Below, one piece after another: positions 43,860 to 52,855 of a stretch of DNA of 64,000 bases. The position numbers and the translations under genes were made by a program. How positions within the stretch are numbered: position 1 is the stretch's first letter; each line of letters begins with the position of its first letter. The notes below the pieces were generated by a model. The model did not search any database. It was not told where the DNA came from and saw only the letters and a program-made list of their open reading frames with translations. Source of the DNA: CAZMRF01 sp964568735 (GTDB taxonomy: Bacteria > Acidobacteriota > Polarisedimenticolia > JACPZX01); the NCBI GenBank assembly GCA_964568735.1, contig CAZMRF010000009.1, positions 36,598 through 100,597 on the forward strand, in the 5' to 3' direction.

Positions 43860-44453
43860 TCATCCTCCCAGAGCGGCCCCGAAGCGCCCTCCGAAGACAA
43901 TCTCCGCGAGCGGCTTCCGGGTCCGTGGCCCCTTCTCCCTCTCGCGCAAAGGCTCGGGAAGGTCGTCGGGAGAGCCCGGATAGCCGATGGCAATCATGGC
44001 GACGGGCTCCCAGCCCTCCGGCACCGCGAAGGCCTCGCGGGCCTTCACACGATCGAATCCGGCCATCTCGTGCATGGCCAGCCCCTGATGCACGGCCTCG
44101 AGGAAGAGGTTCTCGGCGGCGGCGCCCACGTCGTGCCACGCGTGCGGGTTGGGCTTTCCGTTGCGGCTGAAATCGGGACGTGCGAGGCTGAGCGCCAGCA
44201 CCGGCGCGGAGCGAGCCCAGGCGTTCCCCTCGACCAGGACGCTCTCCGCGCGCTCGTGAGCGGCGGGATCTTCGATGGTGCAGACGATGAAGGCCCAGGG
44301 TTGCTCGTTGAAGCACGAAGGCGCCCAGCGGGCCGCCTCGAAGATCGTCGTGAGGGCGACGGGGGGCACGGGTCTCGGCGAGAAGGATCGGGGCGACCAC
44401 CGCCTCCGGATCAAGTCGTGGATGGGCAGGTCGGTCGGCGCGGGCTTCTCCAT
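43860..44453 (-). CDS. Nitroreductase-family flavoprotein
   Basis: A 197-residue protein. IRRRWSPRSFSPRPVP is the FMN-phosphate-binding start of the family; EAARWAPSCFNEQPWAFIV and the central DVGAAAENLFLEAVHQGLAMH are typical, and a C-terminal RTRKPLAEIVFGGRFG completes the fold. These homodimers reduce nitro compounds, quinones or similar acceptors with NAD(P)H. The length is normal for the shorter members. It diverges from the M28 peptidase gene with 188 bases between start codons. Confidence 0.9.
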   Translation of the reverse strand: MEKPAPTDLPIHDLIRRRWSPRSFSPRPVPPVALTTIFEAARWAPSCFNEQPWAFIVCTIEDPAAHERAESVLVEGNAWARSAPVLALSLARPDFSRNGKPNPHAWHDVGAAAENLFLEAVHQGLAMHEMAGFDRVKAREAFAVPEGWEPVAMIAIGYPGSPDDLPEPLREREKGPRTRKPLAEIVFGGRFGAALGG

Positions 44454-44641
44454 GGCACTTCCCCCTTCGCATCCAGAGCGCGGGATGCCGAGCGGACGAC
44501 CATGCTAGTTCAGATCAGCGCCGTCCGGGCAGCCCGAAGCCGCGCTCCGCTTCTACGCCAATCGCCGGCCACGACCACGAAGGTTGCCTTCTCTCCGCCG
44601 GCGGGCGCTGCATCGCCCGCACTGTCCGCTCCCTCGAGGCC

Positions 44642-45628
44642 ATGACAATGCGAGGCCCCGCGGAGAGCAGGGCAGCGTCGTGGGACCCCGAGCCCGCGCT
44701 GCGGCGCCATCTCGAGGCTCTCGTCGGGGAGAGATCCCCCGCGGGCGGCGGAGAGGGCCTTCGGCGGGCGGAAGGTTACGCGCGGCGGATCCTCGAGGAG
44801 GCGAGGCTGGCGACGTCGCTGGATCCAATCGGGCCCGCCCAGGGGACATGGAACAACGTCATCGGAGACTTTCCGGCGACGAGTGAGGGCAGAGTCATTG
44901 GAGATCTCGCCTCCGTCCCCGCGGCTGGGGGAGTCGAAGCTCCTCGGGCAGCATCGCGAGACCCCGGCGCCCAGCCTCCCTTGTTCGTCGTGGGCGCTCA
45001 CATCGACGCGGTGGAGGGCTCGCCGGGAGCCGACGACAACGCGAGCGGCGCCGCCGCGATGCTCGCGCTCGCGGAGCACTTCGGCTCCGGCCCGCCCGGC
45101 GCGCGCCGCGTGACGCTCCGCTTCGCCGCGTTCAACCTCGAAGAGTGGGGAATGCTGGGGAGCCAGCACCACGCCGACAGGCTCCACTCGTCCGGCCGGC
45201 CCGTCGAGGGGATGATCTCGCTCGAGATGCTCGGCTACGTGGATCCCGCGGCGCCTCAACGTTATCCGCCGGGGCTCGGCATCGGACGGCGCCGGAAGGC
45301 CGACTTCATCTCCGTCGTGGGGAATGGCGCCTCGAAGCGGCTGGTGAGCGCCGTGGCGGGCGCGTTCAGCGACGTGGGCGGGCTTCCCGTCGAGACCGTG
45401 ACGCTGCCGGGAGCGATTGCGCTCCTCATTGGGGCGGCCCTCTCCGACCACGCGTCGTTCTGGCGCCACGGGATCCCGGCCGTGATGGTCGGTGATACGT
45501 CGTTCTACAGGAACCCCCACTACCACCAGCCCACCGATCGCCTCGACACCTTGAGCCTCCCCTTCCTCGGGAAGGTCACGCGAGGCCTCGCGATCTTCCT
45601 GGAGCGAGTCATCGTCGCGCGGGAATGA
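44642..45628 (+). CDS. M28-family zinc aminopeptidase
   Basis: A 328-residue protein without a clear signal peptide. Zinc ligands are visible in order: His and Asp in VVGAHIDAVEGSPGADDNASG, Glu-Glu in FNLEEWGMLGSQ, Asp in the LGYVD segment, and a final His in NPHYHQPTD. SDHASFWRHGIPAVMVGDTSFYR is also characteristic of M28. A His-Asp pair reads HID where many relatives have HYD. The start at 44642 is followed by other in-frame ATGs, so it could be a few residues shorter. It probably trims peptides in the cytoplasm. Confidence 0.85.
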   Translation: MTMRGPAESRAASWDPEPALRRHLEALVGERSPAGGGEGLRRAEGYARRILEEARLATSLDPIGPAQGTWNNVIGDFPATSEGRVIGDLASVPAAGGVEAPRAASRDPGAQPPLFVVGAHIDAVEGSPGADDNASGAAAMLALAEHFGSGPPGARRVTLRFAAFNLEEWGMLGSQHHADRLHSSGRPVEGMISLEMLGYVDPAAPQRYPPGLGIGRRRKADFISVVGNGASKRLVSAVAGAFSDVGGLPVETVTLPGAIALLIGAALSDHASFWRHGIPAVMVGDTSFYRNPHYHQPTDRLDTLSLPFLGKVTRGLAIFLERVIVARE

Positions 45629-45889
45629 AGATCTCAGGCCGCTCCCAGGCATGGTTTGCGTTTCGGGCGGGCATGGGTCATCTTCAGAGCGCCGGCCCGG
45701 AGAGGGGTTGTTCCGGGCCCGCCCGGCCCGTTCCACGGGCGGGGTTAATTACGCTGGTGCAAGGACTTAGCGTGCTCCGCGGCACGCCGCGGCGTGCGCG
45801 GCCCTGTCCGGGTGAAGGCCCGGATGGGCTCCTTGTTCGGATGCCCGGATGCAGCCGGTTCCGGCTCCTCTTCGGAGGTCGCGCGCTTC

Positions 45890-47914
45890 ATGGCACAGCA
45901 GCACAAGGTCGCGGGGAAGCCGTCCCTGGAGTCCGGCGTCCTTCTCGACCTCTACCGGAAGATGCTCCGCGTCTACTACGTGGAAGAGGCGGTACGCCGC
46001 TTCGTTCGCTCGAACAAGTGCTCCTTCCATGCCTCGACCCGCGGGCACGAGAAGCTGCAGATCGCCGTGTCGATGGTCCTCGAGGCCGGCAAGGACTGGT
46101 TCTTCCCCTATTACAGGGAGAAGGCCCTCGTCATCGGCCTTGGGATGCCCCTGGAGGACATCTTCCTGCACATGCTCTCGCGCCGGGGTGATCCGAGCGG
46201 CGAGGGGCGCAACATGTCGGAGCACTTCTCCTCGCGCGACCTGCGCATCGTCTCGCCGACGGCCTGCACGGGCTCCCAGTACCTTCCCGCGGTCGGCATG
46301 GCGAAAGCCATCCAGTACGACGGGCGCGACGAGATCGTCTACGTCTCTTCCGGCGAGGGTGCCACGTCGGAAGGGGAGTTCTTCGAGGCGCTCAACCAGG
46401 CTCAGCGCGAGAAGCTCCCGGTTCTCTTCGTCGTCCAGAACAACGGCTACGCGATCAGCGTGCCGCAGGCCCAGCAGACATCCTCGGAGATCCACAACAT
46501 CGCGCGCGGATTCGGCATGGACGCCTTCCGCGTGGACGGCACCCGCTTCACCCAGATGTACCAGGCGCTCAAGCCCAAGGTCGCCCGGATGCGGCGGGGC
46601 TCGGGACCGGTGCTCGTCGAGGCGATGGTCGTCCGCCTCGACTCGCACTCATCCTCCGACGACCAGAGCAAGTACCGCACCGAGGAGCAGATGGCGCTCG
46701 TCCGCCGGCAGGATCCTCTCCTGCACACGGAGCTGCGGCTCAAGGACATGAAGGTCCTCGACGACGAGCAGGTCAGCGCGCTCAGGGCCGAGGCCGAGCA
46801 GGAGGTCGCGCGGGCCGCGGAAGCAGCCGATGCCGCCCCGGGGCCCGACGGCGAGCGGATCCTCATCCACGTGCTTAGCCCGGTGCGCCCCGCCATCTCC
46901 GACGCGGCCCCGACCTACCTCTCCGACACTCCCATCACGATGGTGGACGCGATCAACCACGGGCTCCGGGAGGAGATGGAGCGGAACGAGCAGGTCATCG
47001 TCTGGGGAGAAGACGTCCAGGACCCGAAGGGCGGGGTCTTCGGCGTGACGCGCGGGCTTACTGAGAAATTCGGCGAGAAGCGCGTCTTCAACTCGCCGCT
47101 CGCAGAGGCCAGCATCGTGGGCGTGGCCCAGGGCATGGCCATCGGAGGCTACAAGCCCGTCATCGAGATCCAGTTCGGGGACTACTCGTGGCCCGGGTTC
47201 ATGCAGATGCGCAACGAGATCTCGACCTTGAGGTGGCGCAGCGCGGGTGTCTGGTCCTGCCCCATGGTCGTGCGCATCGCCGTCGGGGGCTACATCCGCG
47301 GCGGACCCTTCCACTCGCAGTGCATCGAGGCGCTCTACGCGCACACGCCGGGCTGGCTCATCGCCTTCCCCTCGAGCGCGGCCGACGCGAAGGGGCTGAT
47401 CAAGACGGCCTGCCGCCTCGACGATCCGGTCCTCTTCCTCGAGCACAAGGGGCTCTACCGCCAGGTCTACACGAAATCGCCCGAGCCCGATGCGGACTAC
47501 CTCGTGCCCTTCGGGAAGGCCCGGCGCGTCCGCGAGGGAACGGACATGACTGTCATCTCCTGGGGGAGGACAGTCCACATGGTCACGCAGGCGCTCGCGA
47601 GGATGGGCGAGGAGGCTCCCTCCGTGGACCTCATCGACCTCCGGACGCTGGTGCCGCTGGACATGGCGACCGTGCTGGAGTCCCTCCAGCGGACCGGAAA
47701 GGCCCTCGTGGTTCACGAAGATTCGGTTTTCATGGGGTTCGGGGCGGAGCTGGCGGCCCGTATCGCCGGGGAGGGCTTCGAATACCTGGATGCCCCGGTC
47801 GGTCGGGTGGGAGCCATGGACTCGTTCGTGCCCTTCGCGCCGGAGCTGGAGGCGACGGTCCTGCCCTCGGTGGAGGGCATCGGGAAGGCGATGGCTGATC
47901 TGAAGTCCTGGTGA
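45890..47914 (+). CDS. Fused alpha-beta E1 component of a branched-chain-type 2-oxoacid dehydrogenase
   Basis: A 674-residue fusion. The ATG at 45890 has GGAGG 11 bases upstream. The alpha half (to about residue 330) contains the thiamine-diphosphate motif in SSGEGATSEGEFFEALNQAQREKLPVLFVVQNNGYAIS, plus HSSSDDQSKYRT. A short acidic linker joins the beta half, with GEDVQDPKGGVFGVTRGL, PLAEASIVGVAQGMA, PVIEIQFGDYSWPG, and a C-terminal transketolase domain (VISWGRTVHMVTQAL). This fused arrangement is typical of 2-oxoisovalerate dehydrogenase-type E1 in Bacteroidota and Acidobacteriota. E2 and E3 genes are not nearby. A KorAB pair with an alternative ferredoxin route follows. Confidence 0.85.
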   Translation: MAQQHKVAGKPSLESGVLLDLYRKMLRVYYVEEAVRRFVRSNKCSFHASTRGHEKLQIAVSMVLEAGKDWFFPYYREKALVIGLGMPLEDIFLHMLSRRGDPSGEGRNMSEHFSSRDLRIVSPTACTGSQYLPAVGMAKAIQYDGRDEIVYVSSGEGATSEGEFFEALNQAQREKLPVLFVVQNNGYAISVPQAQQTSSEIHNIARGFGMDAFRVDGTRFTQMYQALKPKVARMRRGSGPVLVEAMVVRLDSHSSSDDQSKYRTEEQMALVRRQDPLLHTELRLKDMKVLDDEQVSALRAEAEQEVARAAEAADAAPGPDGERILIHVLSPVRPAISDAAPTYLSDTPITMVDAINHGLREEMERNEQVIVWGEDVQDPKGGVFGVTRGLTEKFGEKRVFNSPLAEASIVGVAQGMAIGGYKPVIEIQFGDYSWPGFMQMRNEISTLRWRSAGVWSCPMVVRIAVGGYIRGGPFHSQCIEALYAHTPGWLIAFPSSAADAKGLIKTACRLDDPVLFLEHKGLYRQVYTKSPEPDADYLVPFGKARRVREGTDMTVISWGRTVHMVTQALARMGEEAPSVDLIDLRTLVPLDMATVLESLQRTGKALVVHEDSVFMGFGAELAARIAGEGFEYLDAPVGRVGAMDSFVPFAPELEATVLPSVEGIGKAMADLKSW

Positions 47915-48035
47915 GGGTGAATCGTCCCGGTGGATCTGGCATAATCCGGGTCCCGCTGACCCATCAAGCAAACCCCTCGGACTTGGCTTCAGGTGCGGGG
48001 TCCGTGCGCGTGAGGCGCACAGTTGGAGTATCAAC

Positions 48036-49898
48036 TTGACGACGCAAACGGCGGAGGCGCGGACAGCGGCCGGGGTGGAAACCCTCGACCGGGTCGTCGT
48101 GCGCCTCGCGGGAGACTCCGGCGACGGCATCCAGCTGACCGGCAACCAGTTCACGACCACCGCCGCCGTGGCGGGCAACGACCTCGCCACCCTTCCAGAC
48201 TTCCCGGCCGAGATCCGGGCCCCGGCGGGGACTCTGCCGGGAGTCAGCGGCTTCCAGATGTCCTTCTCCTCCTATGACATCCACACGGCCGGTGACGAGC
48301 CGGACGTCCTGGTGGCCTTCAACCCCGCCGCTCTGAAGACGAACATCAGCGACCTGAAGCGCGGGAACATCCTGATCGTCAACGAGGACGCCTTCAACAA
48401 GGGCAACCTCGAGAAGGCCGGATATGCCAGCAATCCGCTGGAGGACGGCTCTCTCGACGGGTACCGGACCTTCGTCATCCCGATCACCACGCTGAACCGC
48501 AAGGCGCTCCACCACCTCGGCCTCTCCGCCCGAGAAGCCGACCAGTGCAAGAATTTCTTCGTCCTCGGGCTCCTCTACCATCTCTACAACCGCCCGGACG
48601 ACGTGACGATGCGGTGGCTCGAGAAGCACCTCAAGCGACAGGATCTCATCGAGGCGAACCGTACCGCGCTGAAGGCGGGCCGTGCCTACGGCGAGGCCAC
48701 AGAGGCCTTCCAGGTCACCTACAGAGTCGAGCCGGCCCCCTTCGAGCCCGGCGTCTACCGCAACGTTATGGGCAATTCGGCGCTGGCCCTCGGCCTCGTG
48801 GCGGCCTCGTTGCGCTCCGGCCGCCCGCTCTTCTTCTCGGGCTACCCGATCACGCCGGCCAGCACGATCCTCCACGAGCTGTCGCGCTACAAGGAGTACG
48901 GCGTCGTGACCATGCAGGCAGAGGACGAGATCGCCGCGATAGGCGCCTGCCTGGGTGCGGCCTTCGGGGGTTCGCTGGCCGTGACGGCCTCGTCGGGCCC
49001 GGGCCTCGCGCTGAAGGCCGAGGCCATGGGCCTCGGCGTCATGGTCGAGCTGCCGCTGATCATCTGCAACGTCCAGCGGGCGGGGCCCAGTACCGGGATG
49101 CCGACCAAGGTCGAGCAGGCCGATCTCCTCATGGCGCTGTGGGGGCGCCACGGTGAGGCGCCGGCGGCCGTCGTGGCGGCCTCATCGCCCGGCGATTGCT
49201 TCGACACGGCGCTCGAAGCCTCCAGGATCGCGCTGAAGTACATGATCCCCGTCATCCTCCTCTCGGACGGCTACCTCGCGAACGCGACGGAGCCGTGGAG
49301 GCTCCCCGAGGAAGGGAGCCTCCCCGAGATGAAGGTGCGGATGGTCACCGCGGGGGACAACGGCGATTTCCTGCCCTACCGCCGCAATCCCGAGACGCTG
49401 GCCAGGGGCTGGGCCGTCCCGGGAGAGAAGGGGCTCGAGCACCGGATCGGAGGGCTCGAGAAGGAGGACGTCACCGGAGACGTCTCCTACGACCCCGACA
49501 ACCACCAGAGGATGGTCGAGCTGCGGCAGGAGAAGATCCGGAGGATCGCGGCTGATCTGCCGCCCACGGCGATCGACGGCCCTGAGAGCGGGCGCCTCCT
49601 GATCCTGGGATGGGGGAGCACGCGGGGGCCGATCGCGGGCGCCCTCCGCCGCAAGCGGATGCAGGGCAAGAAGGTCTCCTGGGTTCACCTCAGGCACCTC
49701 AACCCCCTGCCGAACGACCTCGGCGCGATCCTGAAGCGCTTCGAGCGGGTCCTGATTCCCGAGATGAACATGGGCCAGCTCGAGAAGCTGGTCCGGATGA
49801 ACTACCTGATCGAGCCCGTCGGCCTTCACAAGGTCAAGGGAAAGCCCTTCCTCTCCGGCGAGATCGCCGGCAAGATTGACGAGCTGCTGGAGGTCTGA
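48036..49898 (+). CDS. korA: 2-oxoacid:ferredoxin oxidoreductase alpha subunit (KorA-type)
   Basis: A 620-residue fused gamma-alpha subunit starting with TTG at 48036, with GGAG upstream. The gamma part shows VVRLAGDSGDGIQLTGNQF; the alpha part starts near residue 240 with ALALGLVAASLRSGRPLFFSGYPITPASTILHEL and MQAEDEIAAIGACLGAAFGG, followed by TASSGPGLALKAEAMGLGVMVELPLIICNVQRAGPSTGMPTK. These are diagnostic of KorA/2-oxoglutarate- or pyruvate-type oxidoreductases, which oxidise 2-oxoacids with CoA and reduce ferredoxin, or run the reductive reaction. The next gene starts two bases after its stop and encodes the beta subunit. Confidence 0.9.
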   Translation: MTTQTAEARTAAGVETLDRVVVRLAGDSGDGIQLTGNQFTTTAAVAGNDLATLPDFPAEIRAPAGTLPGVSGFQMSFSSYDIHTAGDEPDVLVAFNPAALKTNISDLKRGNILIVNEDAFNKGNLEKAGYASNPLEDGSLDGYRTFVIPITTLNRKALHHLGLSAREADQCKNFFVLGLLYHLYNRPDDVTMRWLEKHLKRQDLIEANRTALKAGRAYGEATEAFQVTYRVEPAPFEPGVYRNVMGNSALALGLVAASLRSGRPLFFSGYPITPASTILHELSRYKEYGVVTMQAEDEIAAIGACLGAAFGGSLAVTASSGPGLALKAEAMGLGVMVELPLIICNVQRAGPSTGMPTKVEQADLLMALWGRHGEAPAAVVAASSPGDCFDTALEASRIALKYMIPVILLSDGYLANATEPWRLPEEGSLPEMKVRMVTAGDNGDFLPYRRNPETLARGWAVPGEKGLEHRIGGLEKEDVTGDVSYDPDNHQRMVELRQEKIRRIAADLPPTAIDGPESGRLLILGWGSTRGPIAGALRRKRMQGKKVSWVHLRHLNPLPNDLGAILKRFERVLIPEMNMGQLEKLVRMNYLIEPVGLHKVKGKPFLSGEIAGKIDELLEV

Positions 49899-49900
49899 CC

Positions 49901-50974
49901 GTGTCCACCGCCACCGTCGTTCCGGAGCCGGCGTCGCCGCTGAAAGCCAAGGACTTCCGCTCGGACCAGGAGGTCCGGTGGTGCCCCGGCTGCGGGGACT
50001 ACGCGATACTCAACGCCGTCGCGGGAGTCTTCCCGAAGCTCGGCTACAAGCGTGAAGACTTCGTGGTGGTCAGCGGCATCGGCTGCTCCAGCCGCTTCCC
50101 CTATTACATGGGGACCTACGGCTTTCACGGCATCCACGGCCGCGCGCCGGCCATCGCCACGGGGTTGAAGACGGCGAGGCCGGATCTGCACGTCTGGGTG
50201 GTCACGGGCGACGGCGACGGGCTGTCGATCGGCGGCAACCACCTCATCCATGCGATGCGGCGCAATGCCGATCTGAAGATCCTCCTCTTCAACAACCGGA
50301 TCTACGGGCTCACGAAGGGCCAGTACTCGCCCACGTCGGAGCTCGGGAAGAAGACGGCGAGCAGCCCCCACGGGACCGTGGAGCGCCCCTTCAACCCCAT
50401 CGCGCTCGCGCTGGCCGCGGAGGCGACCTTCGTCGCGCGCAGCGTGGACGTCTACAAGAACCATCTTCAAGACACCCTGACTGCGGCGGCCGAGCACAAG
50501 GGATCCGCCTTCATCGAGATCTACCAGAACTGCAACATCTTCAACGACGGCACCTTCTCCGACATCACCGAGCGCCAGTTCCGCGATACGAACAACCTGA
50601 CGCTCGAGCACGGCAAGCCCATGGTCTTCGGCGCCAAGGAGGCCCGGCGAGGCCTGCGCCGCAAGGGCGGCAGCGGGGCCCTCGAGGTTTTCCCCATCGC
50701 AGGCGAAGCGGACGAATCGCAGGCTCTCGTGCACGACGAGACCTCGCCCGATCAGGGCATGGCCTACGCTCTGGGCCACCTCCAGCCCCCGGACTTCCCG
50801 GCGGCCATCGGCGTCTTCAGGCGGGTCCAGGCCCCCTCCTACGAGGAGCTCGTCTGGAAGCAGATCGAGCAGGCGAAGCTGAAGAAGCCGCAGCAGGATC
50901 TGGCGGGACTGCTCCGCCGTGGCGACGTCTGGCAGATCGAGCCCGACGGCAAGGTCATCGAGCTGAACAGCTAG
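49901..50974 (+). CDS. korB: 2-oxoacid:ferredoxin oxidoreductase beta subunit (KorB-type)
   Basis: A 357-residue protein with a GTG start at 49901. RWCPGCGDYAILNAV carries iron-sulphur/thiamine-diphosphate-region cysteines, and GIGCSSRFPYYMGTYGFHGIHGRAPAIATGLK and WVVTGDGDGLSIGGNHLIHAMRRN...LLFNNRIYGLTKGQYSPTS are the thiamine-diphosphate-binding core. It is translated with korA as one transcript. The substrate is probably 2-oxoglutarate, judged from the GLTKGQYSPTSE context shared with KorB proteins, but other 2-oxoacids cannot be excluded. Confidence 0.9.
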   Translation: MSTATVVPEPASPLKAKDFRSDQEVRWCPGCGDYAILNAVAGVFPKLGYKREDFVVVSGIGCSSRFPYYMGTYGFHGIHGRAPAIATGLKTARPDLHVWVVTGDGDGLSIGGNHLIHAMRRNADLKILLFNNRIYGLTKGQYSPTSELGKKTASSPHGTVERPFNPIALALAAEATFVARSVDVYKNHLQDTLTAAAEHKGSAFIEIYQNCNIFNDGTFSDITERQFRDTNNLTLEHGKPMVFGAKEARRGLRRKGGSGALEVFPIAGEADESQALVHDETSPDQGMAYALGHLQPPDFPAAIGVFRRVQAPSYEELVWKQIEQAKLKKPQQDLAGLLRRGDVWQIEPDGKVIELNS

Positions 50975-51098
50975 TCAGACGGAGCGGCTCCGGACCTTCA
51001 GGTCCACCTTCGTGAGGCGTTCCCCGCCATGAGGGGCTTCTCGCCTCGCAACCTCGAATACACGCGCGCCTTCTCCGCGACCTGGCCGGAGAGGGTCA

Positions 51099-51121
51099 TC
51101 GTGCAAGAGCCTCTTGCACGA
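51099..51121. terminator. Perfect 11-bp inverted repeat, likely bidirectional terminator
   Basis: TCGTGCAAGAG, one central base, then CTCTTGCACGA. It lies between the convergent korB and rhodanese genes, where a hairpin could stop transcription from both sides. No U-run follows, so an operator is the alternative. Confidence 0.45.
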
Positions 51122-51179
51122 ATCCCCTGGTACCACCACATCGCCTTGCTGGAGAAGCTCGACAACCGGATCCGCGGAC

Positions 51180-51551
51180 CTATCGCGCGCCGGTGCCCGG
51201 GAGGACCTGCACGCTGCGGCCGTCGAAGAGGTAGCGCGGGACCGCCGGGTCGATCGTGACCGACCAGGCGTCGATGCCGCCGGCCAGGTTCTTCACGTTC
51301 TGGAACCCCCGGATCGAAAGGAGCTGGGCCACCTGCTGGCTGCGCCCTCCCCGGTGGCAGAAGACGACGATCTCGGCATCCTTGTCGAGCTCGTCCATCC
51401 GCCAGGGAACGTCGTTCATGGGGATGCACAGCGCCCCCTCGATGGAGGCCACCTTCACCTCCTCCGGCTGCCGCACGTCCAGAAGGATCGGCTGCGAGTC
51501 GGTGCCGAGCCGTGGCTTCAGATCATGGGGCTGGATGTCCTGGAGGCTCAT
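51180..51551 (-). CDS. Rhodanese-like sulphurtransferase domain protein
   Basis: A 123-residue single-domain protein. ILLDVRQPEEVKVASIEGALCIPMNDVPWRM and the active-site loop VVFCHRGGRSQQVAQLL are the canonical rhodanese pattern, with Cys as the sulphur-carrying residue. NLAGGIDAW near the end is also typical. It probably transfers sulphane sulphur or acts as a sulphur/phosphate-binding module in the cytoplasm. It converges with korB and is the last core gene before the foreign-looking island starting near 51.8 kb. Confidence 0.9.
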   Translation of the reverse strand: MSLQDIQPHDLKPRLGTDSQPILLDVRQPEEVKVASIEGALCIPMNDVPWRMDELDKDAEIVVFCHRGGRSQQVAQLLSIRGFQNVKNLAGGIDAWSVTIDPAVPRYLFDGRSVQVLPGTGAR

Positions 51552-51690
51552 GCGCCGGATCCTGCCATGGCCGTCTGACGATCGCCAGCCCTGACCTCAC
51601 CACTGTGCCACAGCGCCGGCGAAGAAGGCCGAGAAGATCCGATTTCTCGCCGGATCCGGGGCATGCATGGCGCATCCCCGACGCAACCGC

Positions 51691-51775
51691 TGGTATCATG
51701 GCTGGCGGCTTGGAGGAGAATCCAGTGCAGCTGATGACCTGCCGCACCTACCGCCGGACCGCTCGGCGTGGATGA
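51691..51775 (+). other. Orphan promoter, ribosome-binding site and 16-codon reading frame at the island edge
   Basis: TATCAT near 51694, GGAGGAG at 51712-51718 and a GTG at 51725 give a well-formed start, but the frame ends after 16 codons (QLMTCRTYRRTARRG). It looks like the beginning of a gene cut off when the following island was inserted, or a short leader peptide. The spacer 51552-51856 contains nothing else recognisable. Confidence 0.3.
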
Positions 51776-51856
51776 AACGCGCCGCATACGCCCGTCCGGA
51801 GGTTTGAAGATCCCCACCAGCCAGACAAGGCAAGGACGGGCTTAGGGTAGAGTCAC

Positions 51857-52765
51857 ATGACAAGACATCTTCTGCCTCACGCCGTCAAGAACGCCCTCAT
51901 CGAGGTATGCGGCCGCTCGTTCTGGTACAAGCAGCCGCTGTTCGACATGTTCGCGAGGGCAGGCATCCCCGAGGATCTCTACCTAAAGTACGAGCACGAG
52001 GCCAAGTTCAAGATCGGTCGACTACTTCTCGGGGATTTGGAGCAAATGGGTGATGAAGGAATGTTGCTGCAGCGCCGCTTATTGACAGAACTATGCAAGC
52101 TGCGTGACCTCCCAGATAAGGAGGTACCCGACCGAGACTCCGGGCTCGATGTTCTTCGCGCGCTGAAGGCTGCCGCACTACAGCACGATCTCGTTGCTGA
52201 GGAGGAACAGGTCGCTTCCATTCGGAGAGCCTCTGATGCGGAGCGCGTTGTGCAACAAGCTCGCGACAGGCAGCGCCGGCTACAAGAACTCTACCAGGCG
52301 TTCATAGCCCTGGCTCGAACACAGGATCATCAGGCACGCGGCTATGAGCTCGAAGATCTGCTACGCGAGCTGTTCGCTGTCCATGAGATTAGGTATCGGA
52401 AGTCGTATACCGCCGATGGTGAACAGATTGACGGTTTCTTCACGTTTGGAGGCTTCGATTACATCGTAGAGGCACGATGGCGGCAGAACGCACCAGATCT
52501 CGGCGAGCTTGGGGCGATTCGTACCAAGGTTGAGCGCAAGATCGAGAGCACCCGCGGTTTCGTGGTCTCCATCGCGCCGTTCAGCGAGGACGTCCTTCGG
52601 AGATTGCGAGAGGCCGGCCCAGCGAAACTCGTTCTGATGGACGGGTACGATCTCACCCTAATCCTTGAAGGACGGGTCTCGTTGGTAGATGCTTTGCAAG
52701 CCAAGGTTGATAAGGCTGCGCAGGAGGGCATCATGTTCTTCTCGCTCGCGAGTCTGTTCAGGTAG
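51857..52765 (+). CDS. Mrr-like restriction endonuclease-fold protein (PD-(D/E)XK)
   Basis: A 302-residue protein. An N-terminal helical domain (residues 1-110) is followed by a coiled, charged linker and a nuclease-fold core: GYELEDLLRELFAVHEI provides the first Glu, EQIDGFFTFGGFDYIVEARW the Asp and the Glu-x-Arg pair (a variant of D-x(n)-E-x-K with Arg instead of Lys). VERKIESTRGFVVSIAPFSEDVL matches the later part of Mrr-like domains. Such proteins cleave modified or foreign DNA. No methyltransferase is nearby, so it would act alone or depend on DNA modification. Composition is less GC-rich than the core genes; it opens the island. Confidence 0.7.
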   Translation: MTRHLLPHAVKNALIEVCGRSFWYKQPLFDMFARAGIPEDLYLKYEHEAKFKIGRLLLGDLEQMGDEGMLLQRRLLTELCKLRDLPDKEVPDRDSGLDVLRALKAAALQHDLVAEEEQVASIRRASDAERVVQQARDRQRRLQELYQAFIALARTQDHQARGYELEDLLRELFAVHEIRYRKSYTADGEQIDGFFTFGGFDYIVEARWRQNAPDLGELGAIRTKVERKIESTRGFVVSIAPFSEDVLRRLREAGPAKLVLMDGYDLTLILEGRVSLVDALQAKVDKAAQEGIMFFSLASLFR

Positions 52766-52855
52766 TGCACCACCGACCAACGACCGCATCCAGCCGAGGG
52801 TGTGACGCCCGCGGCTGATCTTGAGCATTGATCAGCCGACCAGAGCACAGCTTCG

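Noticed and set aside
46649..48190. A 513-codon minus-strand frame opposite the 2-oxoacid dehydrogenase gene.
   Set aside because: It is antisense to a clearly recognised enzyme and has low-complexity composition.
51015..51050. A second hairpin (GAGGCG ... CGCCTC) between korB and the rhodanese gene.
   Set aside because: The stem is short and interrupted, and GC-rich DNA gives many such chance pairings.
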